Shown here: positions 38,515 through 47,483 of the stretch, piece by piece | Layout of the letters: each line of letters opens with the position of its first letter | Numbering within the stretch: the first letter of the stretch is position 1 | From: Oligoflexia bacterium | GTDB taxonomy: Bacteria > Bdellovibrionota > UBA1018 | Reading direction: 5' to 3' | NCBI GenBank assembly: GCA_903881565.1 | Contig: CAIRTR010000271.1 | Span: 1-54,136, forward strand | DNA length: 54,136 nucleotides | Translations under genes and position numbers: made by a program | The notes under the pieces: generated by a model | What the model was told of the DNA's origin: nothing | The model's input: the letters and a program-made list of their open reading frames with translations, nothing else | The model's database searches: none

Positions 38515-38989
38515 CCTCATCGTTACCGGCGGAACCTTTGATAAGGAGTACGATGAAATCAATGGCCGGCTCTTCTTCAAAGACACCCACCTCCCCGAGA
38601 TGCTCGCACTTGGGCGCTGTGGCCTCGATGTTGAACTTCATACCTTGATGATGATCGACAGTCTCGAGATGACGGATGAGAATCGAAACGTCATTCTCCA
38701 GAAATGCAAAGCTTCCCCAACCGATAAAATCGTGATCACTCACGGCACCGATACGATGGAGGAGACGGCGCGCGTTCTGGGTGCTGCGATTCAAGACAAA
38801 ACCATTGTGCTTACGGGCGCGATGGTCCCTTACAAATTCGGAAGCTCCGATGGGTTATTTAATTTAGGAAGTGCGCTGGCGTTTGTGCAAAGCCTTCCAC
38901 ACGGAGTGTACATCGCGATGAATGGCCGCTATTTTCTCTGGTCGAAGGTCACAAAGGATCGCGCTCGCGGCCAGTTTATTGAGAAATAA
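38504..38989 (+). CDS. Asparaginase-like N-terminal domain protein
   Basis: The start was placed at ATG 38504 (MKIDLIVTGGTFDKEYDE), 161 residues. It keeps the N-terminal domain of type I/II L-asparaginases: the catalytic Thr in TGGTFDKEY, the second Thr-Asp pair in ITHGTDTMEET and the LTGAMVPYKFGSSDG segment. The C-terminal domain of the usual 330-residue enzyme is absent, and the protein ends at a clear stop with no second half downstream. Such short forms exist in databases as asparaginase-domain proteins; activity is uncertain because the dimer interface would be changed. Confidence 0.85.
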   Translation: MKIDLIVTGGTFDKEYDEINGRLFFKDTHLPEMLALGRCGLDVELHTLMMIDSLEMTDENRNVILQKCKASPTDKIVITHGTDTMEETARVLGAAIQDKTIVLTGAMVPYKFGSSDGLFNLGSALAFVQSLPHGVYIAMNGRYFLWSKVTKDRARGQFIEK

Positions 38990-39028
38990 ATCTAGCCCTC
39001 CCGAAACCCGAACAAACCCGAAAAATGC

Positions 39029-40072
39029 CTAATGTCCGCTGGTGGCTCCGCCCGAAGCCTGAGCAGCCGCTGCTGCCGCCGCAGCTTCCCCAACCCAGTC
39101 TGACTTATAAAAGAACCGCTCATGTTGGCGATTCAGCGCCGTCCAACGACCTTGCGTCTGATCCTGCTCCATGAACATCGCAATCGAATTCACCTTCGAA
39201 TCCATGTCATCCATCATGTGGACCACCCAAGCTTCGAGGCATTTTGGCCGCTTGGGAGAACCGTACTCAAGTTGCCCGTGGTGAGCCAAAATCACGTGTT
39301 TGATCAACAAAGCTTTGTCCTGGGGAAAAGGACCCGGCAAGCGGCCCGCCACAGATTCCAACTCCCTGATCTTCTCCGTCACCAGCTCCACGCCCATCAC
39401 GAGGTGGCCGACGAGTTTACCTTCGGTCGTGTACTCGGTCACGCGATCATAGGAGAGTTCCCAGATCTTGCCGATGTCGTGAAAAATTCCGCCTAAGAAC
39501 ATCAAATCGCGATCCAACCACTTGCCATAGTGCGCGCTCACGAGATCCAACAACCGAGTCACCGATACCACGTGCTCCAGGAGGCCACCGCGATAGGCGT
39601 GATGCAGGGATTTTGCGGCCGGCGCCTTTTTGAAGCCATCAATGATCTCTTGATCATCGCGCAAAACGGATTCAGCCAAAGCGCGATAATAGGGATCTTG
39701 CATCTCCTCGATACGTCCCAAAAGTTTTCGGTAGAGATCTTCAGGATCCACACTGGACTCAGGGATGTAGTCCTTCAAATTAAGCGTGTCTTCGCGCAAG
39801 ACTTGAATGCGCCCCACGACGACTTGCTTGCGGCCTTGGTAACTCTGGCATTTGCCTTCGACCAGCACGAGCGCATCGCGCACGACTTGACCGGCGTATT
39901 GATTGACGTCTTCCCAAATTCGGGCTTCGACTTCACCCGTTTTGTCGCACAGCACGAGATTCATATAGGGCCGCCCGTTTTTCCCGGTGGCGATGGCGCT
40001 GAATTTCACCAAAAAGGGGGAATGGACAGCGTCTTTATCTTTGAGATCTTTAACGTATTGGGTTTTTTCCAT
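39029..40072 (-). CDS. YhaM-like 3'-5' exoribonuclease (OB fold plus HD domain)
   Basis: A 347-residue protein from ATG 40072; a GTG frame from 40099 adds nine residues. An OB-fold domain (about 1-90: SPFLVKFSAIATGKNGRPY, VVRDALVLVEGKCQ) precedes an HD phosphohydrolase domain (about 150-300) with HHAYRGGLLEHVVSV, LGGIFHDIGKIWEL and HVILAHHGQLEYGSP. This is the YhaM/CBF1 order of 3'-5' exoribonucleases. The C-terminus ends with an Ala-rich tail. The family is best known from Firmicutes but also occurs in deltaproteobacteria. Confidence 0.88.
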   Translation of the reverse strand: MEKTQYVKDLKDKDAVHSPFLVKFSAIATGKNGRPYMNLVLCDKTGEVEARIWEDVNQYAGQVVRDALVLVEGKCQSYQGRKQVVVGRIQVLREDTLNLKDYIPESSVDPEDLYRKLLGRIEEMQDPYYRALAESVLRDDQEIIDGFKKAPAAKSLHHAYRGGLLEHVVSVTRLLDLVSAHYGKWLDRDLMFLGGIFHDIGKIWELSYDRVTEYTTEGKLVGHLVMGVELVTEKIRELESVAGRLPGPFPQDKALLIKHVILAHHGQLEYGSPKRPKCLEAWVVHMMDDMDSKVNSIAMFMEQDQTQGRWTALNRQHERFFYKSDWVGEAAAAAAAAQASGGATSGH

Positions 40073-40180
40073 ATTCGCTTGCAGTCCTAGCCTGAACACC
40101 CATGAACTTCAAGCAAGAGTTGCAGGCTGGAGCTTAACGAAGGCTTGCCTGCTCCCCCTTTTTAGCCTAAACCCATTAAT

Positions 40181-41035
40181 ATGCCGAAGTTTTTCACCCC
40201 CCAAAAAGGGCCAAATGCTCCCATCCAGTGGAGCTGGATTGAACTCAGCGGTCCCGATGCCCGGGACTTTTTACAGCGCATGAGTACGGCGCAACTCAAG
40301 GGGCTCAATCCTGGCCAAGGATGCACTTCGTGCTTCTTGGACGCCAAGGGTCGCATTCAGGCCTACTTCTGGCTTTGGTGCCTGGAGCCTAACCGTTTTG
40401 CGTTTGAATTTGATGCGGGCCCAGAAGTGCCTGAAGGTTCTTGGAAAAAGTCGCTCATGGATTTCATCGAGCACCACCATTTTAGCGAGCAAATGGAACT
40501 CAAGGTCTCCACCGTAGAGCCTCTGTGGATTTTAGGGGAATCTCCTGAAGCCCCTCCCATGGGTCCCGGATCCATCCTGCTTATCAATGAAAACCACTGG
40601 ATTTGCCACCATGGCTCACGCGAGTTTGGTGAATCACTTTACAGTGTTTGGGGAGGCCGCGAGCAAAACCCCCAGCCCCAGATCAGTTTCGAGCAGCTCG
40701 AAGCCTTGCGCATACAGCATCTGCAGCCTCGCGTCGGAGCAGAGATCACAAGCGAGACAAACCCCCTTGAAGTGGGCCTCAGGCATGCGCTCTCGGATCA
40801 AAAAGGCTGCTATCCAGGGCAAGAAGTGATTGAGCGAATTCTCACGCAAGGCAATCCCCCACGAAGACTCTGCAAAATCGAAGGACCTGGAGTTGCACCT
40901 TCGGGCGAAGGGATCACGAGCGCCGTGAGCACCCCTACCGGTTTTATAGCGCTTGCGCTTGTGGGCCGCGTTCAAGCCAAAATAGGCACCCAAATTCAGA
41001 CAGGAACGATCATTGAAATTTCTAAACTCGATTAA
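40181..41035 (+). CDS. ygfZ: YgfZ/GcvT-like folate-binding protein
   Basis: A 284-residue YgfZ-type protein. IELSGPDARDFLQRMSTAQL near the N-terminus is the GcvT-like fold; the diagnostic motif is KGCYPGQEVIERI at about 208-220, with the Cys needed for its role in iron-sulfur protein repair or assembly. The length is slightly short (E. coli has 326). The reading frame overlaps the next gene by 23 bases, so translation is coupled. Confidence 0.92.
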   Translation: MPKFFTPQKGPNAPIQWSWIELSGPDARDFLQRMSTAQLKGLNPGQGCTSCFLDAKGRIQAYFWLWCLEPNRFAFEFDAGPEVPEGSWKKSLMDFIEHHHFSEQMELKVSTVEPLWILGESPEAPPMGPGSILLINENHWICHHGSREFGESLYSVWGGREQNPQPQISFEQLEALRIQHLQPRVGAEITSETNPLEVGLRHALSDQKGCYPGQEVIERILTQGNPPRRLCKIEGPGVAPSGEGITSAVSTPTGFIALALVGRVQAKIGTQIQTGTIIEISKLD

Positions 41036-44012
41036 CCTCCTCGCACCTCTTCTCTGCCTCATCGCCTTTGTGCCCACCCCTGCGTTCGCCCTGGGCGGCA
41101 TTGGGGAGTCTGCAGGAATTTCGCCGTTTTTGCGCTGGAAAACCCTGGAAACCCCGCATTTTCGAATCACCTACCCCGAAGAGATGAACGCAGTCGCCCA
41201 GAAAACGGCGCAATATTATGAAGAGGCGCACCAGCTCCTTTCACCTCAATTGCATTGGGAGTCTCGGTTTCGTGTTCAGGTCGTACTCACCGACAACACG
41301 GACATGGCCAATGGCCTGACGACGCCGATTGGCCGCATCGGAATGATCTTGATGATCACCCCGCCTGAGAATTTTTTCAGCACGGCTTATTATGACGACT
41401 GGCTAAGGCTACTCGTGTTTCACGAGTACACGCACCATCTGAATATGGATGCGACGTCAGAATTTTATATTCCCCTTCGTTTTATTTTCGGAGACGTCCT
41501 GCTTCCGAACTCGTTGTGGGCGCCATGGATGCTTGAGGGCTTGGCCGTTTATTATGAAACACGCTTCACCAAATCCGGACGCGGCCGCAGTCCTTTTTAT
41601 TCGATGATCGTGCGCGCCCAAGTCGAGAAAAACGAACTCGATGCTCCTAACGGAGTCACCTTGGATCGTGTTAATAGCGGTTACCCCTATTTTCCCGGCG
41701 GTGAAACTGCCTATCTCTATGGCTATCAACTCACGCAGCAGTTAGCCGAGCAGCCGGTCAAGGACCACCTCACTTTTGACCGTGAAACGAATATCGAAAA
41801 CTCCGAAGAATACCTAGGCCTTGAATCGCAGCGCTCGAGCCGGCGGATTCCGTTTTTCATCAATGGGAACGTCGAAAACCTCGTCGGTAAATCCTGGAGT
41901 GACCTTTGGCGCGAATGGGTGATCCGAGCGCGCGTACAGGCGAATGCTGAACTTGAAAAAATAAAAGCAGAGCCGCTAACTCCGATTCAGAAAATTGCCG
42001 AAAACACCTACGAAGTCATGGGTTCCGCGGTTTCCCCTGATGGCAAGTGGATCGCCACCACCCAAAATTCGCTGGATCGCCGCATGGGTTTGGTTTTGTA
42101 CAATCTCGAAACCAAGCAAGCGCAACGGGTCACCGATAAACTCCTGGGCTCAACCCTGTCGTTTTCGTCAGACTCAAAGCAGCTCTTCTATAGCGCCATC
42201 GAGCGCTCAGGCGCCTACGATTTATTCAGCGATCTCTCGGCATATAGTCTTGATAAACATTGCGCGCATCGCCTCTCTTACGGCCTGCGCGCGCGCGACC
42301 CCAGCCTCTCGCCTGATGGGAAGAGCTTGGTTTTCACTCTCACTCGCGGCCCTACGACAGGACTTGCGCAGGCGACGCTCCTTGATAAAAATGGACGACA
42401 GGAACTAGGCCCCGTTGAAACCCTTTATTTTCCAAACGCGTACGATCGGATTTCGACTCCCCAGTTTTCATCTGATGGGAAGTCGATTGCCTATTCTTTA
42501 CACAAAAACGGACAAGCCAGCGAAGAGCTGGAGCTTTTGGATCTTGCGACCCGAAAAACAACGCCCTTGGTTTCGGATGGGTACTTTAATCGCTTTCCGA
42601 TTTTCTCAGGCCAAGCGCTGTATTTTGTCTCGGATAAAACAGGGGTGGATAACATTTACCGCTTAAATACTCTGAGCGCAAAGCCGGAGCGAATCACGAA
42701 CGTCACCACCGGCGTTTCGTTTCCAAGTCTCTCGCGCTCGACTTCAACAGCACCCCAGGGGCGATTGTTTGCCAGCGTCTTTGAAGCGTCTGGCGAAGCA
42801 TCGGGCTGGAGACTGGCGGAACTTGGGTGGCCCACAAAACCTTATAGCGACACACGGAGTGTGGAGCTTCGCGCGGTTTCAAACGATCCCAAGGAGCTGG
42901 GGGAGAGCACCCCAAAGGAGAGTTACCCCGCTAAAGACTACTCTCTTTGGCCCAGCATTTTGCCGCGCGAATGGGCTCCGATTCTTGTCTTAGGCAATCA
43001 CAGTTCTTATCTTGGGGCGCAGATCTTGGGCTTTGACGCTCTGGATGTGCATCGCTACTTGGGCTTTGCGGCCTACGATACCCAGGTCAAGGCAGCGGAT
43101 TGGATTGGCCAATACGCCAATCGTTCGCTGGGGGCCACGCTGGAGTTCTCGGCTTCAGAAGAAACCAAAAACACGTTTTCTTTAGGCGATACCGTATTCA
43201 TGTATGATCGAAAGCGGGAATTCTCCTTCACCGCCTCCTACCCATTTTCAACGACCTACTCCTCGCTCACTCCTTCTTTTTCCCTCAACACCGAACGCAC
43301 CTTAACCGTCGCGCCCGGCGTCTCCCCCGACACGGGCGACGTCATTTATAAAAGTCGCTATGTTCCAAGCGTGGATGGGGCACTTAGTTTTTCGAACCTT
43401 GAAGGCTCGACTCTTGGCATTGTTTCAGAGCGCGGCATTGCGACAACAGCCGCCACTCGCCTTTACTCAGATTCGGGCGTTCAAACGTGGAAGGGTCTGT
43501 TTCAGGTTGTGAAGCCCGTAAGCTTAGGCCAGCACCATGTGCTTTTGCCAAACCTCAAAGCGTCCATGGTTTCACGTAGGACGGATTATCAATCAGCGGC
43601 CGTGAAACTCGAGGGACGAGCCTCACGCGTTCTTAACCCCTTTTCGGGCGATTCACTGGATCAGCTCAACATTCGGGGTTATCCCGGGATCGCCATTGCC
43701 GCGCGCTCGGCCGTGGTGCCCTCCTTGGATTATGCCTTCCCACTTTGGAACATCTACCGTGGCATCGGCACGATCCCCTTTTACCTCACCACGCTTACGG
43801 GGTCCGGCTTTGCCGAAGCCACCGTGCTCCCCGGGGCCCGGCGCGTTCCGCCTGTTCTGCCGTCCGCGGGCGCAGGGATCAAACTCTCCAGCCTGATTTT
43901 CTATCACGTGCCTCTTGTCTTGAGAGTGGATTACCAAAAAGGGTTTCGCCCCACGATTGGGGGAAAAGACGAGGTTTTTGTGCAAATCGGTTTAGGGGCA
44001 TTTACATTCTAA
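41013..44012 (+). CDS. HExxH peptidase / beta-propeller / C-terminal barrel surface protein
   Basis: A 999-residue exported protein from TTG 41013, which has AGGA eight bases upstream. A signal peptide (1-27, ending PAFA) is followed by a gluzincin-like domain: HEYTHHLNMDA at about 135-145, and EGLAVYYETRF about 40 residues on as third ligand (peptidase MA-like). Residues about 330-620 are TolB/PD40-like propeller repeats (SPDGKWIATTQ, SPDGKSLVF, SSDGKSIAYS). The last 330 residues are alternating beta strands ending in GAFTF, like an outer-membrane barrel. The domain set recalls bacterial surface peptidases; the activity is inferred. Confidence 0.85.
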   Translation: MKFLNSINLLAPLLCLIAFVPTPAFALGGIGESAGISPFLRWKTLETPHFRITYPEEMNAVAQKTAQYYEEAHQLLSPQLHWESRFRVQVVLTDNTDMANGLTTPIGRIGMILMITPPENFFSTAYYDDWLRLLVFHEYTHHLNMDATSEFYIPLRFIFGDVLLPNSLWAPWMLEGLAVYYETRFTKSGRGRSPFYSMIVRAQVEKNELDAPNGVTLDRVNSGYPYFPGGETAYLYGYQLTQQLAEQPVKDHLTFDRETNIENSEEYLGLESQRSSRRIPFFINGNVENLVGKSWSDLWREWVIRARVQANAELEKIKAEPLTPIQKIAENTYEVMGSAVSPDGKWIATTQNSLDRRMGLVLYNLETKQAQRVTDKLLGSTLSFSSDSKQLFYSAIERSGAYDLFSDLSAYSLDKHCAHRLSYGLRARDPSLSPDGKSLVFTLTRGPTTGLAQATLLDKNGRQELGPVETLYFPNAYDRISTPQFSSDGKSIAYSLHKNGQASEELELLDLATRKTTPLVSDGYFNRFPIFSGQALYFVSDKTGVDNIYRLNTLSAKPERITNVTTGVSFPSLSRSTSTAPQGRLFASVFEASGEASGWRLAELGWPTKPYSDTRSVELRAVSNDPKELGESTPKESYPAKDYSLWPSILPREWAPILVLGNHSSYLGAQILGFDALDVHRYLGFAAYDTQVKAADWIGQYANRSLGATLEFSASEETKNTFSLGDTVFMYDRKREFSFTASYPFSTTYSSLTPSFSLNTERTLTVAPGVSPDTGDVIYKSRYVPSVDGALSFSNLEGSTLGIVSERGIATTAATRLYSDSGVQTWKGLFQVVKPVSLGQHHVLLPNLKASMVSRRTDYQSAAVKLEGRASRVLNPFSGDSLDQLNIRGYPGIAIAARSAVVPSLDYAFPLWNIYRGIGTIPFYLTTLTGSGFAEATVLPGARRVPPVLPSAGAGIKLSSLIFYHVPLVLRVDYQKGFRPTIGGKDEVFVQIGLGAFTF

Positions 44013-44028
44013 GAGAGGGCTAACTGCA

Positions 44029-44799
44029 ATGAGTCTCACTGGAAAAAAAGCATTGATACTTGGAATCGCAAACGAGAGAAGCCTGGCTTGGGCCATCGCC
44101 CAGGCGCTTCATGATGAGGGCGCCGAGATCGGCGTGAATTTTTTAGGCGAATCCCTGGAACGCCGAGTGCGCCCGTTAGCCGAAAGCATCGGCGCCACGT
44201 TTATTGAACCCTGTAACGTGACAGACGACGCGCAACTGGATGCCCTTTTCCAAAAGGTGCGCGAAAAATGGGGCAAGCTGGACATCCTCATTCATAGTGT
44301 CGCTTTTGCGAACCGCGAAGACTTAGAGGGGCGATTTGTGGACACCTCTCGCGAGGGGTTTCGCGTTGCAATGGACGTGAGTGCCTACAGCCTTGTCGCC
44401 ACAGCGGCGCGGGCCGAAGCCTTGATGGATATCGTAGGAGGCGGAACAATCCTGACCTTGAGCTATTACGGGGCACACAAAGCAGTCCCCAACTACAACG
44501 TCATGGGAGTGGCCAAGGCGGCGCTTGAGGCGTGCGTAAAATATCTCGCAGTGGATTTGGGGCCTAAGAAGATTCGGGTGAATGCGATTTCGGCGGGGCC
44601 CGTTAAGACGCTTTCGGCAGCCGGGATTCGGGGGTTTCGCTCACTGCTTTCCGATGCCGGAGAGAAGACTCCGCTTCGAGAGAATATTGCAGCAGAGGAC
44701 GTGGGCGCGATGGCAGCATTTTTGTGTGGCCCGGGTGGACGACACATTACGGGTTCCACACTTTATATCGATAGTGGCGCAAGTATTTTAGGTACGTAA
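44029..44799 (+). CDS. fabI: Enoyl-[acyl-carrier-protein] reductase (NADH)
   Basis: A 256-residue short-chain dehydrogenase that completes each cycle of fatty acid elongation. The cofactor segment LILGIANERSLAWAIAQAL is the FabI form (GxxxxxSxxxxI); the catalytic pair is YNVMGVAK (Y-x6-K), and the family Tyr is in LTLSYYGAHKAVPNY. The length matches E. coli FabI (262). The next gene (adenosine deaminase) starts on the last base of the stop codon. This is the target of triclosan-type inhibitors in other bacteria. Confidence 0.96.
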   Translation: MSLTGKKALILGIANERSLAWAIAQALHDEGAEIGVNFLGESLERRVRPLAESIGATFIEPCNVTDDAQLDALFQKVREKWGKLDILIHSVAFANREDLEGRFVDTSREGFRVAMDVSAYSLVATAARAEALMDIVGGGTILTLSYYGAHKAVPNYNVMGVAKAALEACVKYLAVDLGPKKIRVNAISAGPVKTLSAAGIRGFRSLLSDAGEKTPLRENIAAEDVGAMAAFLCGPGGRHITGSTLYIDSGASILGT

Positions 44800-45746
44800 T
44801 GCTTCAAACGGAACTTCACCGGCATCTTGACGTTTCGCTCAGGTCTTCGACAATCCTCGAAGTCGCAATCGCGCGCGGCCTTCTCGCGCAAAGCACATCG
44901 CTCGCGAGTTTCGAAGAGCAGCTCTATATCCGCAAACCGCTTGAGAGCCTAACTGCGGTGCTTGCGATGTTCACGCTTTTTCAAAAAGTTTTAGCCACGC
45001 CCGCGATCCTGGAGCGCGTGGCCTTTGAGGCGTTAGAGGATTGCTACCGTGAGGGCACACGCCGAGTGGAGTTTCGCTTTTCGCCTTCATTTTGTGGCGA
45101 GTTCAGTGGGCTCAGTTGGGATGAGATTTTGTCGTCTTTTGAGCGCGGGCTTGAGCGTGGGGTTCGCTCTTATCCTGACATGCAGTGGGGTTTGATCTGC
45201 ATTGCCACGCGCGATTATGGCGTGGAGTCGGTGGATGAGACGATGGAATTTTTTCTACAAAACCAAGCGCGGTTTGTGGGTTGCGATTTAGCGGGGAACG
45301 AACAGAACTTCCCGTGCCGACTTTTTGAGAATTCTTTTAAAGGCGTGCGCGCGGCAGGCGCCAAGATCACTATTCACGCAGGTGAAGCCGTGGGGCCTGA
45401 AAACATCTGGGAGGCCATTGAACTTTTGGGCGCCTCTCGCATTGGGCATGGGATTGCGGCCATCCAAGATCCGAAGCTCATGGCGCATTTGCGGGAGCGC
45501 TCGATTTGCCTCGAAGTTTGTCCCACGAGCAATTGGCTTACGAAGTGCGTGCCAACGCTTGAGGCGCATCCCCTGCCGGCATTGCTTCGTGCGGGCGTTC
45601 CGGTGTGTATTAATACAGACGATCCCGGGATTTTTGGAAAAACGCTGCCGCAGGAGATTGAGGTTTGTAGATTGATGCTTGGGATGAGCGAGGGCGAGAT
45701 TGAGAAGTGTTTTGAATATGCGGTGAAGTCGAGTTTTTTGAGTTAG
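44799..45746 (+). CDS. add: Adenosine deaminase family protein
   Basis: A 315-residue TIM-barrel deaminase. Metal and active-site motifs are TELHRHLDVSLR (two His), TIHAGEAVG, RIGHGIAA, CPTSNW and INTDDPGIFG with the catalytic Asp pair. The normal HLDGS near the N-terminus reads HLDVS. It converts adenosine, or a related compound such as aminofutalosine or adenine, to the keto form. It starts on the last base of the fabI stop codon. A BMP-type (nucleoside) transporter is encoded elsewhere in the window, so purine salvage fits. Confidence 0.88.
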   Translation: MLQTELHRHLDVSLRSSTILEVAIARGLLAQSTSLASFEEQLYIRKPLESLTAVLAMFTLFQKVLATPAILERVAFEALEDCYREGTRRVEFRFSPSFCGEFSGLSWDEILSSFERGLERGVRSYPDMQWGLICIATRDYGVESVDETMEFFLQNQARFVGCDLAGNEQNFPCRLFENSFKGVRAAGAKITIHAGEAVGPENIWEAIELLGASRIGHGIAAIQDPKLMAHLRERSICLEVCPTSNWLTKCVPTLEAHPLPALLRAGVPVCINTDDPGIFGKTLPQEIEVCRLMLGMSEGEIEKCFEYAVKSSFLS

Positions 45747-45843
45747 TCGGCTCCGTCGGCTCCAATGATACCCGACCGAAGTCTTGCGATTATTGCGCCG
45801 GAAGTGCGATTTGACTCTACCCTTACGAACTTCTTGATATTGT

Positions 45844-45888
45844 AGTCATAATTTGTGACTGGTCATAAAGTATGACCTATGGTACAAT
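45844..45888 (+). promoter_or_regulatory. Palindromic operator and promoter of the Phd/PIN module
   Basis: Two adjacent palindromes are seen: AGTCA-N7-TGACT (45844-45860) and GGTCATA-AAG-TATGACC (45861-45877). The second overlaps the probable -35 (TGGTCA, 45860-45865), 17 bases before the -10 TACAAT (45883-45888). This fits autorepression by the Phd-type antitoxin. A GAGGGAG ribosome site follows before the ATG at 45914. Confidence 0.72.
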
Positions 45889-45913
45889 CTAGCCTATAGA
45901 GGGAGCCAAGCCC

Positions 45914-46135
45914 ATGAAAACCATCAATGCCGCCAAATTCAAAGAACAGTGTTTGTCGATTCTAGATCACGTCGAAGCCGATGGACTCATCGTTACGAAG
46001 CACGGCGTGCCCGTTGCCAAGCTGACCCCCATCTCTTCGGACCCCTCCTCCTTGATTGGTTCACTCAAGGGCAAGATCCGTATTTTGAAAGACGATCTAC
46101 TTTCTACAGGAGTCCGTTGGGATGCTGAATCTTGA
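45914..46135 (+). CDS. Phd/YefM-family antitoxin
   Basis: A 73-residue antitoxin. INAAKFKEQCLSILDHVEADG and VTKHGVPVAKLTPI are the Phd/YefM DNA-binding N-terminus; the C-terminal segment (GSLKGKIRILKDDLLSTGVRWD) is the toxin-binding arm, with the GSLKGKI turn common in PIN partners. The stop overlaps the toxin gene by 14 bases. It probably represses its own promoter through the upstream palindromes. Confidence 0.92.
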   Translation: MKTINAAKFKEQCLSILDHVEADGLIVTKHGVPVAKLTPISSDPSSLIGSLKGKIRILKDDLLSTGVRWDAES

Positions 46136-46487
46136 TACCCACATTTTAATCCACGCCCTGGCCGACAAGATAACACCTTCGGAGCGCAGGATTTTGAGCA
46201 AATCTCCGTGGGGGATCTCAGCGATCGTTCTTTGGGAAATTGAAAAGTTGAATTCCCTCAAAAGAATCGAGCTGGATCTTTCAGATTTTGATGTGAAGCA
46301 GGTCCTTCAAAAGATCACGATCTTTCCAATCACGCTCGACGTGTGCATCAATACGCGCAAACTTGACTTCAAGAGCGACCCCGCAGACGAAATAATCGCA
46401 GCGACATCGCTCACTCACAACATAAAGCTACTGACACGAGACAAGAAAATCTTAGGGTCAAAGATCGTTCCGTTGGCGCGGGGTTAA
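46122..46487 (+). CDS. PIN-domain (VapC-like) toxin
   Basis: A 121-residue PIN ribonuclease. The four acidic residues are visible: LNLDTHILIHAL (first Asp), IVLWEIEKL (Glu), SDPADEIIAATSL (Asp) and LLTRDKKIL (Asp). It is inhibited by the Phd-type antitoxin encoded just upstream in a shared mRNA. Members cut specific tRNA or rRNA sites in some bacteria; the target here is unknown. Confidence 0.93.
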   Translation: MLNLDTHILIHALADKITPSERRILSKSPWGISAIVLWEIEKLNSLKRIELDLSDFDVKQVLQKITIFPITLDVCINTRKLDFKSDPADEIIAATSLTHNIKLLTRDKKILGSKIVPLARG

Positions 46488-46587
46488 ACCAAGTAGATTG
46501 ATCGATTTTTTGACGTCACGCTTCAAGTTGTGTTGATTTTCTTGGCAAACTCGATTAGATATTCGATTGTCCCCGGGGGAACCGAGA

Positions 46588-47472
46588 ATGGATTTACAAC
46601 AAAATCAAAATCAGGGGGATCATGAATTCAATCTTAATTTGCTTAAGACACTTGAAAAAATCGAGTCAGTCCTTGGGCTCTCACCCCAAGATATGGCAAG
46701 CCTCCTCAGCGCATCCGAGGAACAATACAAAAATATCAAACTAAGCCGTAACACGCCCACTCTCACTCACCTACGAAGCATGTCCGATGCCCTGGAACTC
46801 AACCTCTCTATGTTGCTTAGCGGACAGATCAATTTTGAAACCCTCTTTGAACATTATCATGGCCGAACGGATCGGTTGCCCGCGCGGTATCTGGAAACTC
46901 ATCACCAGCTTTCTCGTGCTAGAGGCATTCAAGTCATTGACCACTATTTAAGTAAAGTTTTTGGCACAGAGTATTCGCGATCGATTTTTGGTCGTCTTCA
47001 GCTAAAACCAACGCTTTTCACAAATCCGGATACCTATGTCAGTTCGCTCGTGGGCCTCGATTTGCTCGAAGAACTTAAGAAAGACGGGGTCAGTGAGGGG
47101 GCCTTCTCACGAATTGGGCGGTTTAGTGTTGAGGTCAATTCTGAAAACCTCGGAATAAACCTGAAAGAAAAACAAACCGCAAAAGAAGTTTACGGTTCTT
47201 TGTACAACGAGATTTTGCCTCACTACGATCAGGCTTATCATTATCGCATCACTCAGCTTTCAGACATCCGCTGCACTATTACCGCCACCCCAAAAGTAGA
47301 GACTCAAGAAGCCTTTAAGGCAAAAGCACCGGGAAGTCGCGATCTGTGCTGCTTTAAGCAAGGTGTAATTAAATCTTTTCTTGCGAGTTCTCAAAACAAG
47401 TACCCCGCCTTGCGCGAATCAAGCTGCATGTACAAAGGCGACTCTGCCTGCACCTATCATTTGAGCTGGTGA
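46588..47472 (+). CDS. HTH / V4R-like regulator, paralogue 1
   Basis: The start was moved to ATG 46588, preceded by GGGGGA; the TTG frame at 46567 adds seven residues and translates that site. It has 294 residues. The N-terminal 65 resemble an XRE helix-turn-helix (LLKTLEKIESVLGLSPQDMA, then LSMLLSGQINF), although weakly. The middle has PARYLETHHQLSRARGI. The C-terminal 90 residues share three Cys with three neighbours: C254 (CCFKQG), C280 and C288 (ESSCMYKGDSACTYHLSW), the pattern of V4R ligand-binding domains. It converges on the methyltransferase gene, 11 bases apart. It probably senses a small molecule or metal. Confidence 0.78.
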   Translation: MDLQQNQNQGDHEFNLNLLKTLEKIESVLGLSPQDMASLLSASEEQYKNIKLSRNTPTLTHLRSMSDALELNLSMLLSGQINFETLFEHYHGRTDRLPARYLETHHQLSRARGIQVIDHYLSKVFGTEYSRSIFGRLQLKPTLFTNPDTYVSSLVGLDLLEELKKDGVSEGAFSRIGRFSVEVNSENLGINLKEKQTAKEVYGSLYNEILPHYDQAYHYRITQLSDIRCTITATPKVETQEAFKAKAPGSRDLCCFKQGVIKSFLASSQNKYPALRESSCMYKGDSACTYHLSW

Positions 47473-47483
47473 GCTTACCTTAC

